Origin: Bacillus sp. RO2 | GTDB taxonomy: Bacteria > Bacillota > Bacilli > Bacillales > Bacillaceae_I | Length of the DNA stretch: 35,703 nt | Direction: 5' to 3' | NCBI RefSeq assembly: GCF_012911845.1 | Contig: NZ_JAAXCU010000034.1 | Coordinates: forward strand, 1-35,703 | In this document: positions 8,258 to 16,377 of the stretch, piece by piece | How the letters are laid out: each line of letters begins with the position of its first letter | How positions within the stretch are numbered: position 1 is the first letter of the stretch | The notes under the pieces: model-generated | Told to the model about the DNA's origin: nothing | The model's database searches: none | The model's input: only the letters and a program-made list of their open reading frames with translations | Made by a program: the position numbers and the translations under genes

Positions 8258-8752
8258 ATGCAATTTAAGAAGACAGAGCTGCCGGGGATTGGGAAGAAGC
8301 TATCATTTGTGACGGCTGAGGGAAATATGGTGGTCTTGGTTGTTCACCATTCAGGAAAACGGGAAATGTATTTTTTTGAAGACCCAGATCATGATGAAGC
8401 AGATTTCTCCATCTCTTTGACCTCAGATGAAACAAGGGAACTTGGTGCTCAACTGCTAGGTGCTATTTATCAACCTGTAGATATGGATAAGATGAAAATA
8501 TTTAAGAAACAAATCATTATTGAGTGGATCGAAGTGAAAAAAGCTTCCTCCTTAATTGGAAAATCGATAGGAGAATCGAAGATAAGAACCAAAACAGGTG
8601 CATCTATTATTGGAATTGTAAAAGGGGAAGATAACATCGCCGTACCAGATGTCGATGTAAAGCTCCATGAAAAGGATATATTGATGGTTTGTGGCAAACA
8701 AGCGCAAATAGAAAAACTGACCAAGCTTTGCGAGGGAGGGACTGCTACCTGA
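8258..8752 (+). CDS. khtT: KhtT-like regulatory subunit of K+/H+ antiporter
   Basis: KhtT is the cytoplasmic partner that gates the antiporter KhtU in response to ligand and pH, and protects against methylglyoxal by potassium efflux. The 164 residues match B. subtilis KhtT (YhaT) in length and opening (ELPGIGKKLSF). The N-terminal domain has HHSGKREMYFFEDPD; the C-terminal RCK_C/TrkA_C domain starts near residue 85 (IIIEWIEVKKASSLIGKSIGE) and ends in the DILMVCGKQAQIEKL strand. The ribosome site GGGAGGGG precedes the ATG. The stop codon overlaps the start of khtU (TGATG), so translation is coupled. The third partner KhtS is absent here. Confidence 0.88.
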   Translation: MQFKKTELPGIGKKLSFVTAEGNMVVLVVHHSGKREMYFFEDPDHDEADFSISLTSDETRELGAQLLGAIYQPVDMDKMKIFKKQIIIEWIEVKKASSLIGKSIGESKIRTKTGASIIGIVKGEDNIAVPDVDVKLHEKDILMVCGKQAQIEKLTKLCEGGTAT

Positions 8753-9930
8753 TGCATGAAGGTACTCCAATTCTCGTAAGCATAGGAGTCATACTACTCG
8801 TTCTATTTGTAATCGGATATGTCGGAGGAAAAATGAAGATCCCTGGCGTCATACTTTATATATTTTTAGGACTTGGCATCGGAACATTTATATCAGAAAA
8901 TGAATTATTGCATACTGCTAGTGAAATAGGCATTGTACTATTATTTTTTCTACTTGGTCTTGAATTCCCCTTAAAAAAATTAAAAAATATGGCACTCAAG
9001 GTTTGGAAACCTGGGTTATTGGATGTAGCCTTAAACTTTGGAATGTCTACTATTATCTGTCTCTTCTTTGGTCTAGATCTTCTAACTTCCTTCTTAATAG
9101 GCGGTGTCCTATATGCCACAAGTTCCTCGATTTCTGCCAAGCTACTCGAAAGTACGAAACGATTGGCCAATGCAGAGTCGGAATACATACTTGCGATTCT
9201 CATCTTTGAAGATGTTGTGGCACCAATCATTGTTGCAGTCCTAATTGGATTGGCTTCGGACAGCGGGATAACAGGGATGGACTTTGTGATTCTTTTGGGT
9301 AAAATCGTGTTGTTAACCACAGGTGCCATGGTCATTGGTCGCTATGGCTTCACTCGTTTGGAGAAATTTTTTGAGCGATTGGTCGGAAGTGATATTTTCA
9401 TTATGCTAACAGTTGGTATTGCACTTAGTTATGCAGGCATTGCCTTGTTACTTGGGCTGTCAGAAGTATTAGGGGCATTTTTAGCAGGTATCATGCTTGC
9501 CGAAACGAAGCGTTCTGAAGATATCGAGCAGGTTACTTTACCTGTGAGAGATTTACTTTTACCTATATTTTTTATGCATTTCGGCACGACGATAGACCTC
9601 GGAGAAGGAGTACCGTATGTAGGATTACTGTTTACATTGATTGGATGGGCTTTGCTGGGAAAAATTTTGGTAGGAATGCTTGGAGGTAGATGGTACGGGC
9701 TCACAAAGAGGGTTGCTTTACGAGCTGGTTTTTCACTCACACCAAGAGGAGAATTCTCCGTGGTTATTGCATCGATTGCAACTGGAGCAACCAAATTATT
9801 TAGTAGCGTGTTCATCCTGGTTTCTGCGATACTTGGAATCTTACTTTTTATTTTTGCGCCAAAACTAACGAATATATTTTATGAAAAGAAGAAGATAAAA
9901 AAGGACATAAATCTGAAGGTTCCTGGTTAA
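8752..9930 (+). CDS. khtU: KhtU-like K+/H+ antiporter, CPA2 family
   Basis: This is an integral membrane potassium/proton antiporter of the CPA2 (KefB/Na+-H+ exchanger) family, 392 residues with about 12 hydrophobic segments. It opens PILVSIGVILLVLFVIGYVGG; the core has LLFFLLGLEFPLKKLK, ATSSSISAKLL, ILIFEDVVAPIIVA and GLSEVLGAFLAGIMLAET, as in KefC-type transporters, and SLTPRGEFSVVIAS near the C-terminus. The ATG at 8752 overlaps the khtT stop and gives MHEGTPILVS; a longer frame reading back to 8689 lies inside khtT and is rejected. KhtT presumably binds the cytoplasmic face. Confidence 0.9.
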   Translation: MHEGTPILVSIGVILLVLFVIGYVGGKMKIPGVILYIFLGLGIGTFISENELLHTASEIGIVLLFFLLGLEFPLKKLKNMALKVWKPGLLDVALNFGMSTIICLFFGLDLLTSFLIGGVLYATSSSISAKLLESTKRLANAESEYILAILIFEDVVAPIIVAVLIGLASDSGITGMDFVILLGKIVLLTTGAMVIGRYGFTRLEKFFERLVGSDIFIMLTVGIALSYAGIALLLGLSEVLGAFLAGIMLAETKRSEDIEQVTLPVRDLLLPIFFMHFGTTIDLGEGVPYVGLLFTLIGWALLGKILVGMLGGRWYGLTKRVALRAGFSLTPRGEFSVVIASIATGATKLFSSVFILVSAILGILLFIFAPKLTNIFYEKKKIKKDINLKVPG

Positions 9931-9953
9931 GTGTTGTCATAATTCATCATTTT

Positions 9954-9980
9954 TTGCAAAAATCAAAAAAATGTTATAAT
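9954..9980 (+). promoter_or_regulatory. Extended -10 promoter for lcfA
   Basis: TGTTATAAT (9972-9980) is an extended -10, with TTGCAA at 9954-9959 (15-bp spacer). It lies about 80 bp before the lcfA start. I see no good FadR palindrome here, unlike the fadR promoter. Confidence 0.6.
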
Positions 9981-10062
9981 TTTTATAGAATTGCTGATAT
10001 ACTATAACAAACAGATATGGGCCTTTTGTAGTAGTACAGGCCGATAAAGAGGAGGGAATGGT

Positions 10063-11751
10063 ATGGAGCAAATAGTGAATAAGCCATGGCTATCACATTA
10101 TCCTGAAGAAATACCTCATGAGATCAACTTCGAAGAGCGAACACTGCAGTCTTATTTGAAACAAGCGGCGGAAGAATATCCAACAAAAACGGCTATCAGC
10201 TTCCTCGGCAAAAAATTAACATTTGAAGAAGTTTATGATCAATCTTTAAAACTGGCAAACTACTTAAAAGGACTTGGAATTGAAAAAGGCGACAGAGTGT
10301 CTATCATGCTCCCGAACTGCCCACAAGCTGTCATCAGCTATTATGGCGTTCTTTTTGCAGGCGGTATTGTTGTGCAAACAAATCCACTATACATGGAACG
10401 TGAACTGGAATACCAAATCAATGATTCTGGTTCCGAGATCATCATCACGTTAGATATTTTATATCCAAGAGTGTCAAAGGTGAAAGCGCTAACAAAACTG
10501 AAGCATGTGATCGTAACCGGAATAAAGGACTATCTGCCGTTCCCGAAAAATATGCTTTACCCTTTTGTTCAGAAAAAACAGTACGGAATTGTGGTAAAGG
10601 TGGAGCATAGTGGCCAAAATCACTTGTTTACCGAAATCATTAAACAATCGGAAGCTCAAACGATTGATGTACCGATAAATCCTAACGATGACCTCGCGTT
10701 ACTGCAATATACCGGAGGCACTACAGGATTCCCCAAAGGTGTTATGTTAACACATATGAATCTTGTCTCCAATTCAATTATGAGTGTCAACTGGATGTAC
10801 AGATGCCAAAAGGGCCAGGAAAAGGTTATTGGAATCCTACCGTTCTTCCATGTATACGGAATGACGGCAGTAATGAACCTTTCCATCATGCAGGCATATG
10901 AAATGATACTACTACCGAAGTTTGACCCGGAAACAACATTAAAAACCATTCAGAAGGAAAAGCCGACACTTTTCCCAGGAGCACCGACAATTTATATTGC
11001 CCTGTTAAATCATCCTGATATCAAAAAGTATGATTTATCTTCCATAGATTCATGTATTAGTGGATCGGCAGCACTGCCTGTTGAAGTGCAAGAACAGTTT
11101 GAACGTGTAACGGGAGGAAAACTAGTTGAGGGTTATGGGCTTTCAGAAGCATCACCGGTGACCCACGCTAATTTCCTATGGAATGAAAGGGTATCAGGAA
11201 GCATTGGGATTCCTTGGCCAAATACGGAATCCGTTATTCTTTCCTTGGAAAATGGAGAACTGGCTCCGACCGGTGAAATTGGAGAGATTGCTGTAAGAGG
11301 TCCGCAAATCATGAAAGGATATTGGAACCGTAAAGAAGAGACAGAAGCTGTTTTAAAAGATGGCTGGCTCTTAACCGGGGATTTAGGTTATATGGATGAA
11401 CGCGGTTATTTCTATGTGGTGGATCGTAAAAAGGATATGATAATTGCCGGCGGCTTCAATATCTATCCTAGAGAAATTGAGGAAGTATTATATGAACACG
11501 AAGAAATTCAAGAAGTAGTGGTCGCAGGAATTCCTGACCCATATCGCGGTGAAACCGTAAAAGCTTACATCGTGAAAAAGGCTGGCTCCAACCTCACAGA
11601 AGAAGAACTGGACCAATATACAAGAAAACACCTTGCTGCCTACAAGGTGCCAAGATACTATGAATTCAGAGATGAACTGCCAAAGACCGCCGTTGGAAAA
11701 ATCCTCAGAAGAGCATTGGTAGAAGAAGAAAAGCAAAAAATAGCGAAATGA
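10063..11751 (+). CDS. lcfA: Long-chain fatty-acid-CoA ligase
   Basis: This enzyme activates fatty acids to acyl-CoA with ATP, the first step of beta-oxidation. The 562 residues are close to B. subtilis LcfA (about 560). The AMP-binding P-loop YTGGTTGFPKG lies at 216-226; then GYGLSEASPVTH, LLTGDLGYMDERGYF and DRKKDMIIAGGFNIYPREIEE are the conserved adenylation motifs, and PKTAVGKILRR near the C-terminus carries the catalytic lysine. There is no signal peptide, so it is cytoplasmic or membrane-associated. The ATG has AGGAGGGA upstream. It is followed by its own terminator and then fadR. Confidence 0.96.
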   Translation: MEQIVNKPWLSHYPEEIPHEINFEERTLQSYLKQAAEEYPTKTAISFLGKKLTFEEVYDQSLKLANYLKGLGIEKGDRVSIMLPNCPQAVISYYGVLFAGGIVVQTNPLYMERELEYQINDSGSEIIITLDILYPRVSKVKALTKLKHVIVTGIKDYLPFPKNMLYPFVQKKQYGIVVKVEHSGQNHLFTEIIKQSEAQTIDVPINPNDDLALLQYTGGTTGFPKGVMLTHMNLVSNSIMSVNWMYRCQKGQEKVIGILPFFHVYGMTAVMNLSIMQAYEMILLPKFDPETTLKTIQKEKPTLFPGAPTIYIALLNHPDIKKYDLSSIDSCISGSAALPVEVQEQFERVTGGKLVEGYGLSEASPVTHANFLWNERVSGSIGIPWPNTESVILSLENGELAPTGEIGEIAVRGPQIMKGYWNRKEETEAVLKDGWLLTGDLGYMDERGYFYVVDRKKDMIIAGGFNIYPREIEEVLYEHEEIQEVVVAGIPDPYRGETVKAYIVKKAGSNLTEEELDQYTRKHLAAYKVPRYYEFRDELPKTAVGKILRRALVEEEKQKIAK

Positions 11752-11758
11752 TAAATAT

Positions 11759-11793
11759 AGAGAGGGAGATGTAAAAAACCTCTCTCTCTTTTT
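11759..11793 (+). terminator. Rho-independent terminator after lcfA
   Basis: AGAGAGG pairs with CCTCTCTCT around an A-rich loop, followed by CTTTTT. It separates lcfA from the fadR operon. Confidence 0.85.
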
Positions 11794-11830
11794 AATAGTA
11801 ACTTGCACGAAAATTATGATAAGATAATGA

Positions 11831-11859
11831 TTGACAGTTCATTCATGGTACAGTATCAT
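11831..11859 (+). promoter_or_regulatory. SigA promoter of the fadR-fadB-etfBA operon
   Basis: The -35 TTGACA (11831-11836) and the -10 TATCAT (11854-11859) are 17 bp apart. Transcription would start at about 11866, immediately before the FadR operator. Confidence 0.88.
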
Positions 11860-11866
11860 GAAAATA

Positions 11867-11884
11867 TGAATGATTATTCATTCA
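11867..11884. promoter_or_regulatory. FadR operator
   Basis: TGAATGATTATTCATTCA matches the B. subtilis FadR consensus TGAATGAMTANTCATTCA at every position. It sits on the transcription start of fadR, so FadR would repress its own operon until long-chain acyl-CoA releases it. An extra half-site (TTCATTCAT) lies in the promoter spacer. Confidence 0.9.
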
Positions 11885-11906
11885 TTTTTAAAAGGGAGCG
11901 AAAAGG

Positions 11907-12494
11907 TTGAAACAACAAAAACCTAAATATAAACAAATAATAGATGCTGCAGTCATTGTCATTGCGGAAAATGGCTACCACCAAGCTCAGGTTTCCAAAA
12001 TTGCCAAACAAGCCGGAGTAGCAGACGGGACCATCTATCTTTATTTTAAAAATAAGGAAGACATCCTGATTTCACTGTTTCAAGAGAAAATGGGACTCTT
12101 CGTCGAAAAGATTCGTCAAGAAATTGCAGGAAAATCGACATCAACGGAGAAATTATTAACGTTGATAGAAAAACATTTTTCCATGCTTGCTGAAGATCAC
12201 CATCTCGCCATTGTAACCCAATTGGAATTAAGACAATCCAATTTAGAGCTTCGACTCAAGATTAACGAGGTGTTAAAAGGGTATTTACATGTTGTAGATG
12301 AAATTCTACTGGCGGGTACCCAAAACGGTGAGCTTCGTACCGATTTAGATGTCCGCTTAGCAAGGCAAATGGTGTTTGGTACGATTGATGAAACGATTAC
12401 TACATGGGTCATGAACGATCAAAAGTATGACCTGACATCCATCGCACCAAGAGTACATGAACTATTAATCAAAGGGTTTGGAGCTACCCCTTAA
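11907..12494 (+). CDS. fadR: Fatty acid degradation repressor FadR (TetR family)
   Basis: FadR represses the beta-oxidation genes and is released by long-chain acyl-CoA. The 195 residues and the sequence are very close to B. subtilis FadR (YsiA): the helix-turn-helix region IAENGYHQAQVSKIAKQAGVADGTIYLYFKNKEDIL covers about residues 18-53, and LAIVTQLELRQSNLELR and ARQMVFGTIDETITTWVMNDQKYDL form the ligand domain. The start is TTG with AAGGGAG and AAAAGG upstream. It is the first gene of fadR-fadB-etfB-etfA, under its own operator. Confidence 0.96.
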   Translation: MKQQKPKYKQIIDAAVIVIAENGYHQAQVSKIAKQAGVADGTIYLYFKNKEDILISLFQEKMGLFVEKIRQEIAGKSTSTEKLLTLIEKHFSMLAEDHHLAIVTQLELRQSNLELRLKINEVLKGYLHVVDEILLAGTQNGELRTDLDVRLARQMVFGTIDETITTWVMNDQKYDLTSIAPRVHELLIKGFGATP

Positions 12495-12531
12495 GTAGCT
12501 CTGTGTTCTATACATAAGGAGGGGATTATTA

Positions 12532-13305
12532 ATGGAATTTTTGCAAATGAAAGTAGAAGAACGAATTGCTCTCATCACCATAAACAAAGCCCCCGCGAAT
12601 GCTTTGTCATCCGCAGTTTTGAAAGAGCTTTCATTATTGATGGATGACTTAGAAAAGCAAGAAGAGGTAAGGGTTGTTCTGATTCACGGAGAAGGTAGAT
12701 TTTTCTCTGCTGGTGCGGACATCAAAGAATTCACCACGGTGGAAACCGGTGAAGAATTTGCCGAGCTTGCAAAATTCGGTCAGGATCTTTTTGAAAGAAT
12801 GGAGAACTTTCCAAAGCCGATTATCGCAGCCATTCATGGTGCAGCTTTAGGCGGAGGCCTTGAACTGGCAATGGGTTGCCATATCCGCTTAGTAACAAAA
12901 ACAGCTAAACTAGGTCTGCCGGAGTTGCAGTTGGGGCTAATCCCTGGTTTTGCTGGGACTCAGCGTTTGCCTAAATTAGTTGGTTCCGCCAAGGCATTTG
13001 AAATGCTGTTTACAAGTGACACACTAACAGGGGAAGAAGCTGTTCAATGGGGACTTGCAAACAAAGCTGTCGATGAAGAAGTTTTAATGGATGAAGCTTT
13101 TAAGATGGCGAAAAAGATTGCACAAAAAGGACCAATCTCGGTTGCTTCTGTCATTGAGTTGTCCCGTTTTGCAAAGCATGAAGAATTTTATCAAGGCGTA
13201 GAAAGAGAAGCGCAATTATTTGGTAGAGTCTTCACATCAGAAGATGGCAAAGAAGGTATTACTGCGTTTATGGAAAAAAGAGCTCCTGAATTTAAAGGGA
13301 AGTAA
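12532..13305 (+). CDS. fadB: Enoyl-CoA hydratase
   Basis: A crotonase-fold enzyme that hydrates 2-enoyl-CoA in beta-oxidation. The 257 residues are standard. The oxyanion-hole blocks are FFSAGADIKEF (near 60-70) and AAIHGAALGGGLELAMGCHIRL (near 97-118); LGLPELQLGLIPGFAGTQRLPKLVG carries the second catalytic glutamate. The ATG has an excellent AAGGAGGGG site. It sits between fadR and etfB as in B. subtilis (ysiB), where it belongs to the FadR regulon. Confidence 0.95.
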   Translation: MEFLQMKVEERIALITINKAPANALSSAVLKELSLLMDDLEKQEEVRVVLIHGEGRFFSAGADIKEFTTVETGEEFAELAKFGQDLFERMENFPKPIIAAIHGAALGGGLELAMGCHIRLVTKTAKLGLPELQLGLIPGFAGTQRLPKLVGSAKAFEMLFTSDTLTGEEAVQWGLANKAVDEEVLMDEAFKMAKKIAQKGPISVASVIELSRFAKHEEFYQGVEREAQLFGRVFTSEDGKEGITAFMEKRAPEFKGK

Positions 13306-13370
13306 TTTTTTTTATAATATAAAATCTGAATATTACTAATAAAATTAATGTTTAAACAGGAGGTACTGTG

Positions 13371-14144
13371 ATGAATATTTTTGTTTTATTAAAAAGAACA
13401 TTTGATACTGAGGAAAGACTAACCGTTTCAAATGGCAGCATAAATGAAGATGGTGCAGAATTCATTATCAACCCTTACGATGAGTATGCGGTAGAGGAAG
13501 CAATTCAAGTTAGAGACACGCATGGCGGGGAAGTAACTGTTGTGACAGTAGGTTCTGAAGAGGCAGAAAAAGAACTTCGTACGGCTCTTGCGATGGGTGC
13601 TGACAAAGCAGTGTTGATCAACACAGAAGATGACGTAGAAAACGGAGATCAATTTACAACGGCGAAAATCTTGGCTGAATTCTTAAAAGATAAAGATGCA
13701 GACTTGATTATCGGCGGTAACGTAGCCATTGACGGTGGTTCCGGACAAGTGGGGCCTCGTGTAGCGGAATTATTGGATATTCCTTACGTAACCACCATCA
13801 CAAAGCTAGAAATCGAAGGCGGAAAAGCTACTATCGTGCGCGATGTTGAAGGAGATTCCGAAGTTATTGAAACATCCCTTCCATTGCTTGTAACAGCACA
13901 ACAGGGATTAAACGATCCGCGCTATCCATCTCTACCTGGAATTATGAAGGCAAAGAAAAAGCCTCTTGAAGAATTAGAATTAGATGATTTAGACCTTGAT
14001 GAAGATGATGTAGAAGCGAAGACAAAAACGCTTGAAATCTACCTTCCTCCGAAAAAAGAAGCAGGTCGAGTGCTTCAAGGTGAGTTGGATGCGCAAGTAA
14101 AAGAATTGGTTTCCGCATTAAGAAACGAAGCGAAAGTAATTTAA
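13371..14144 (+). CDS. etfB: Electron transfer flavoprotein beta subunit
   Basis: EtfB forms a heterodimer with EtfA that takes electrons from acyl-CoA dehydrogenase. The product has 257 residues and opens MNIFVLLKRTFDTEERL. The ETF beta signature is in VAELLDIPYVTTITKLEIEGGKATIVRDVEG and VTAQQGLNDPRYPSLPGIMKAKKKPL. ATG 13371 is preferred over the adjacent GTG 13368 because AGGAGG lies at the right distance and the homologue starts there. etfA follows only after 195 bp, most of it a repeat element. Confidence 0.96.
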   Translation: MNIFVLLKRTFDTEERLTVSNGSINEDGAEFIINPYDEYAVEEAIQVRDTHGGEVTVVTVGSEEAEKELRTALAMGADKAVLINTEDDVENGDQFTTAKILAEFLKDKDADLIIGGNVAIDGGSGQVGPRVAELLDIPYVTTITKLEIEGGKATIVRDVEGDSEVIETSLPLLVTAQQGLNDPRYPSLPGIMKAKKKPLEELELDDLDLDEDDVEAKTKTLEIYLPPKKEAGRVLQGELDAQVKELVSALRNEAKVI

Positions 14145-14163
14145 TAAGTGATAGAAACTTTTA

Positions 14164-14290
14164 GCGTTTGATTGGAGCAGATGGCGTAGACTCCGACGGG
14201 AGGTAGCACTTAGGTGAGACCCCGCAGGAGGCCTGAGGATGCTCAGCAAGTGCCCCGCGGAAAGCGAAGCCAGCTGCGGAAATCAATAGC
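14164..14290 (+). repeat. ~127-bp GC-rich element, subfamily A, inside the etfBA operon
   Basis: It runs from GCGTTTGATTGGAG to GGAAATCAATAGC; the terminal arms TTGATT and AATCAA pair. Inside are GGCGTAGACTCC, GGTGAGACCCCGCAGG and GCCCCGCGGAAAGCGAAGCC. It fills nearly all of the etfB-etfA gap and lies in the same orientation as the genes. Confidence 0.9.
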
Positions 14291-14339
14291 CTCATTTAAT
14301 AGGGATTAAAGATAGATACATGGACAGGAGGAGACAAAC

Positions 14340-15317
14340 ATGGCAAGAAAAGTATTAACATTAGCAGAAGTGCGTGATTCCGCATTACGTAATGTTTCAT
14401 TTGAAGCAATTGCAGCAGGAAAAACAGTAGCAGAAGGTGGCGAAGTAGTTTCTGTACTAGTTGGGGAAGGCGTAGGATCCCTTGCTCAAGAACTGATTGC
14501 TTACGGTGCAGACCGTGTTGTAACAATTGAACACGCTAACTTGAAAGCGTACACATCTGACGGTTACTCTCAAGCTTTAATGGCAGTCATTGATTCCGAA
14601 AACCCAGAAGGAATTATTTTTGGACATACAGCTTTAGGAAAAGACTTGTCCCCTAAATTGGCTTCCAAATTAAATTCCGGCTTGATTTCTGATGCTACTG
14701 AGGTGGAAGAGGTTGGTGGAAACTTAGTTTTCACAAGACCAATCTACTCTGGAAAAGCATTTGAAAAGAAAATCGTAACAGATGGCGTCATTTTTGCAAC
14801 AGTACGTCCAAACAACATTGCATCTCTTGAAAAAGATGAGTCACGTTCAGGTGACGTTACTTCTCTTGATGTTGATGTGAAGGATCTTCGCACAATTATT
14901 AAAGAAGTCGTTCGTAAAGCTACAGAGGGTGTAGATCTTTCCGAGGCGAAAGTAGTGGTAGCTGGTGGTCGTGGAGTAAAATCTGAAGAAGGCTTCGAGC
15001 CACTAAAAGAATTGGCAGACGTACTTGGAGCGGCAGTTGGTGCTTCCCGTGGAGCGTGTGACGCAGACTATTGTGATTACTCTCTGCAAATCGGTCAAAC
15101 CGGTAAAGTCGTAACTCCTGACCTTTACATTGCTTGCGGTATCTCCGGAGCGATTCAGCATCTTGCTGGTATGTCCAACTCCAAAGTAATCGTAGCGATC
15201 AATAAAGACCCAGAAGCAAACATTTTCAAAGTAGCTGACTACGGCATCGTCGGTGACCTGTTTGAAGTGGTTCCGATGTTAACAGCTGAATTTAAAAAGC
15301 TATTGGTGACGAACTAA
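14340..15317 (+). CDS. etfA: Electron transfer flavoprotein alpha subunit
   Basis: EtfA carries the FAD of the electron transfer flavoprotein. The 325 residues equal the B. subtilis protein. The C-terminal FAD domain has KVVVAGGRGVKSEEGFEPL, GAAVGASRGACDADYCDYSLQIGQTGKVVTPDLYIACGISGAIQH and VIVAINKDPEANIFKVADYGIVGDL, the classic ETF alpha signature. The ATG has AGGAGG upstream, which gives etfA independent translation despite the repeat between it and etfB. A strong terminator follows. Confidence 0.97.
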   Translation: MARKVLTLAEVRDSALRNVSFEAIAAGKTVAEGGEVVSVLVGEGVGSLAQELIAYGADRVVTIEHANLKAYTSDGYSQALMAVIDSENPEGIIFGHTALGKDLSPKLASKLNSGLISDATEVEEVGGNLVFTRPIYSGKAFEKKIVTDGVIFATVRPNNIASLEKDESRSGDVTSLDVDVKDLRTIIKEVVRKATEGVDLSEAKVVVAGGRGVKSEEGFEPLKELADVLGAAVGASRGACDADYCDYSLQIGQTGKVVTPDLYIACGISGAIQHLAGMSNSKVIVAINKDPEANIFKVADYGIVGDLFEVVPMLTAEFKKLLVTN

Positions 15318-15329
15318 GCTTAAATCAAC

Positions 15330-15364
15330 AAACAGCCAGGCACGTGAGGTGCTTGGCTGTTTTG
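15330..15364 (+). terminator. Rho-independent terminator after etfA
   Basis: AACAGCCAGGCAC pairs with GTGCTTGGCTGTT around a short loop, followed by a short T run. Confidence 0.88.
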
Positions 15365-15393
15365 ATGTGATGGATTGAATAAGGGATAACCTA

Positions 15394-15519
15394 GCTGGTG
15401 ATTGGAGCAAATGCGTAGACTCCAGCGGGGGAGTAACGGTAGCTTGAGACCCCGCAGCGCAGCGAGGAGGCTCAAGCACCGTCCCGCTGAAAGCGAAGCC
15501 ATTTACGGAAATCACCAGC
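15394..15519 (+). repeat. ~127-bp GC-rich element, subfamily A
   Basis: The ends are GCTGGTGATT and AATCACCAGC, a perfect 10-bp inverted repeat. It holds GCGTAGACTCCAGCGGGGGA, TTGAGACCCCGCAG, GAGGCTCAAGC and AAGCGAAGCC. Compared with the copy at 18566, the third pair from the loop side has changed from T-A to G-C on both arms. Confidence 0.92.
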
Positions 15520-15588
15520 GGTGTTTCTAGGGATTTTAGTCTTAAATAAAATGGTCGAAAACGGGTAAACCTATAACGAAGCAAATAA

Positions 15589-15618
15589 TTAGCAACACTA
15601 TATCGTAGATGCTATACT
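15589..15618 (+). promoter_or_regulatory. Promoter for trxA
   Basis: TGCTATACT is an extended -10 (TATACT at 15613-15618), with TTAGCA at 15589-15594, 18 bp upstream. It leaves a leader of about 95 nt before trxA. Confidence 0.6.
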
Positions 15619-15717
15619 TTATCTATAGTAAATCTCTGAAAGATTTTCCATCTGTCAGAGAACACATTAACAGCATATATTGTTAACTGTGAGATAAAAG
15701 CTTAGGAGGAATTTATT

Positions 15718-16032
15718 ATGGCAATTACAAATGCAACTGACCAAAACTTTACACAAGAAACTAGCGAAGGCTTAGTTCTTGCAGATTTCTGGGCGCCTTG
15801 GTGCGGACCTTGTAAAATGATCGCTCCAGTTCTTGAAGAATTAGATCAAGACATGGGTGACAAAGTGAAAATCGTAAAAGTTGATGTGGATGAGAATCAA
15901 GAAACTGCTGGAAAATTCGGCGTAATGAGCATCCCAACTTTACTTGTTATCAAAAACGGTGAAGTAGTAGACAAAGCAGTAGGTTTCCAACCGAAAGAAG
16001 CTTTGGCTGAACTATTAAACAAGCACGCTTAA
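15718..16032 (+). CDS. trxA: Thioredoxin
   Basis: A cytoplasmic disulfide reductase that serves ribonucleotide reductase, methionine sulfoxide reductase and others, with electrons from thioredoxin reductase. The 104 residues are the family length. The active site WCGPC is at 28-32, the conserved buried Asp is in LADFWAPW, and the cis-proline is in [11 protein letters not shown]. The ATG has AGGAGG upstream. It is flanked by its own promoter and terminator, so it is a single-gene unit. Confidence 0.98.
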   Translation: MAITNATDQNFTQETSEGLVLADFWAPWCGPCKMIAPVLEELDQDMGDKVKIVKVDVDENQETAGKFGVMSIPTLLVIKNGEVVDKAVGFQPKEALAELLNKHA

Positions 16033-16043
16033 TGCGTTTTGGA

Positions 16044-16073
16044 AAAAAGCCCGGTCCTGTGACCGGGCTTTTT
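16044..16073 (+). terminator. Rho-independent terminator after trxA
   Basis: AAAAAGCCCGGTC pairs with GACCGGGCTTTTT around a 4-base loop; very strong. Confidence 0.95.
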
Positions 16074-16109
16074 GCGTATGTTGAGGCTTACTAATAGGGG
16101 AAAGTCGCG

Positions 16110-16250
16110 GTTATCGAGAAAACTATGGATATATCAAGAAAAGTCAGAGGGATATCAAGAAAATATGTAATATATCAAGAAAACTAAGGGGGATATCAAG
16201 AAAACTCGGAATATATCAAGAAAACTTAGGAATATATCAAGAAAACTCTC
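16110..16250. repeat. Tandem array of a 20/21-bp motif (7 copies)
   Basis: ATATCAAGAAAACT recurs with the T of TCAAG at 16114, 16134, 16155, 16175, 16196, 16216 and 16237, spacings of 20, 21, 20, 21, 20 and 21. Copies share the TATCAAGAAAA core and vary in the 5-7 bases between. It lies between the trxA terminator and uvrC. The rest of the gap up to 16300 is a C-rich stretch with no recognised feature. Confidence 0.92.
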
Positions 16251-16377
16251 TCAATCCATGCTAGCCCCCCAGTCCCAACCCCTCTCTCTCAATCCTAATA
16301 CTTCCAAATGGAACATACGTACGAAACAAGGTATAATAGATTACATACAATAAATCTTGGTTGGGAGGAAAAATACA

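Noticed and set aside
8689-8751. Longer start for the antiporter gene
   Set aside because: It lies in another frame of khtT; the ATG at 8752 overlaps the khtT stop and begins the conserved membrane protein.
15300-15584. Minus-strand ORFs behind etfA
   Set aside because: They consist of the terminator and repeat element sequence.
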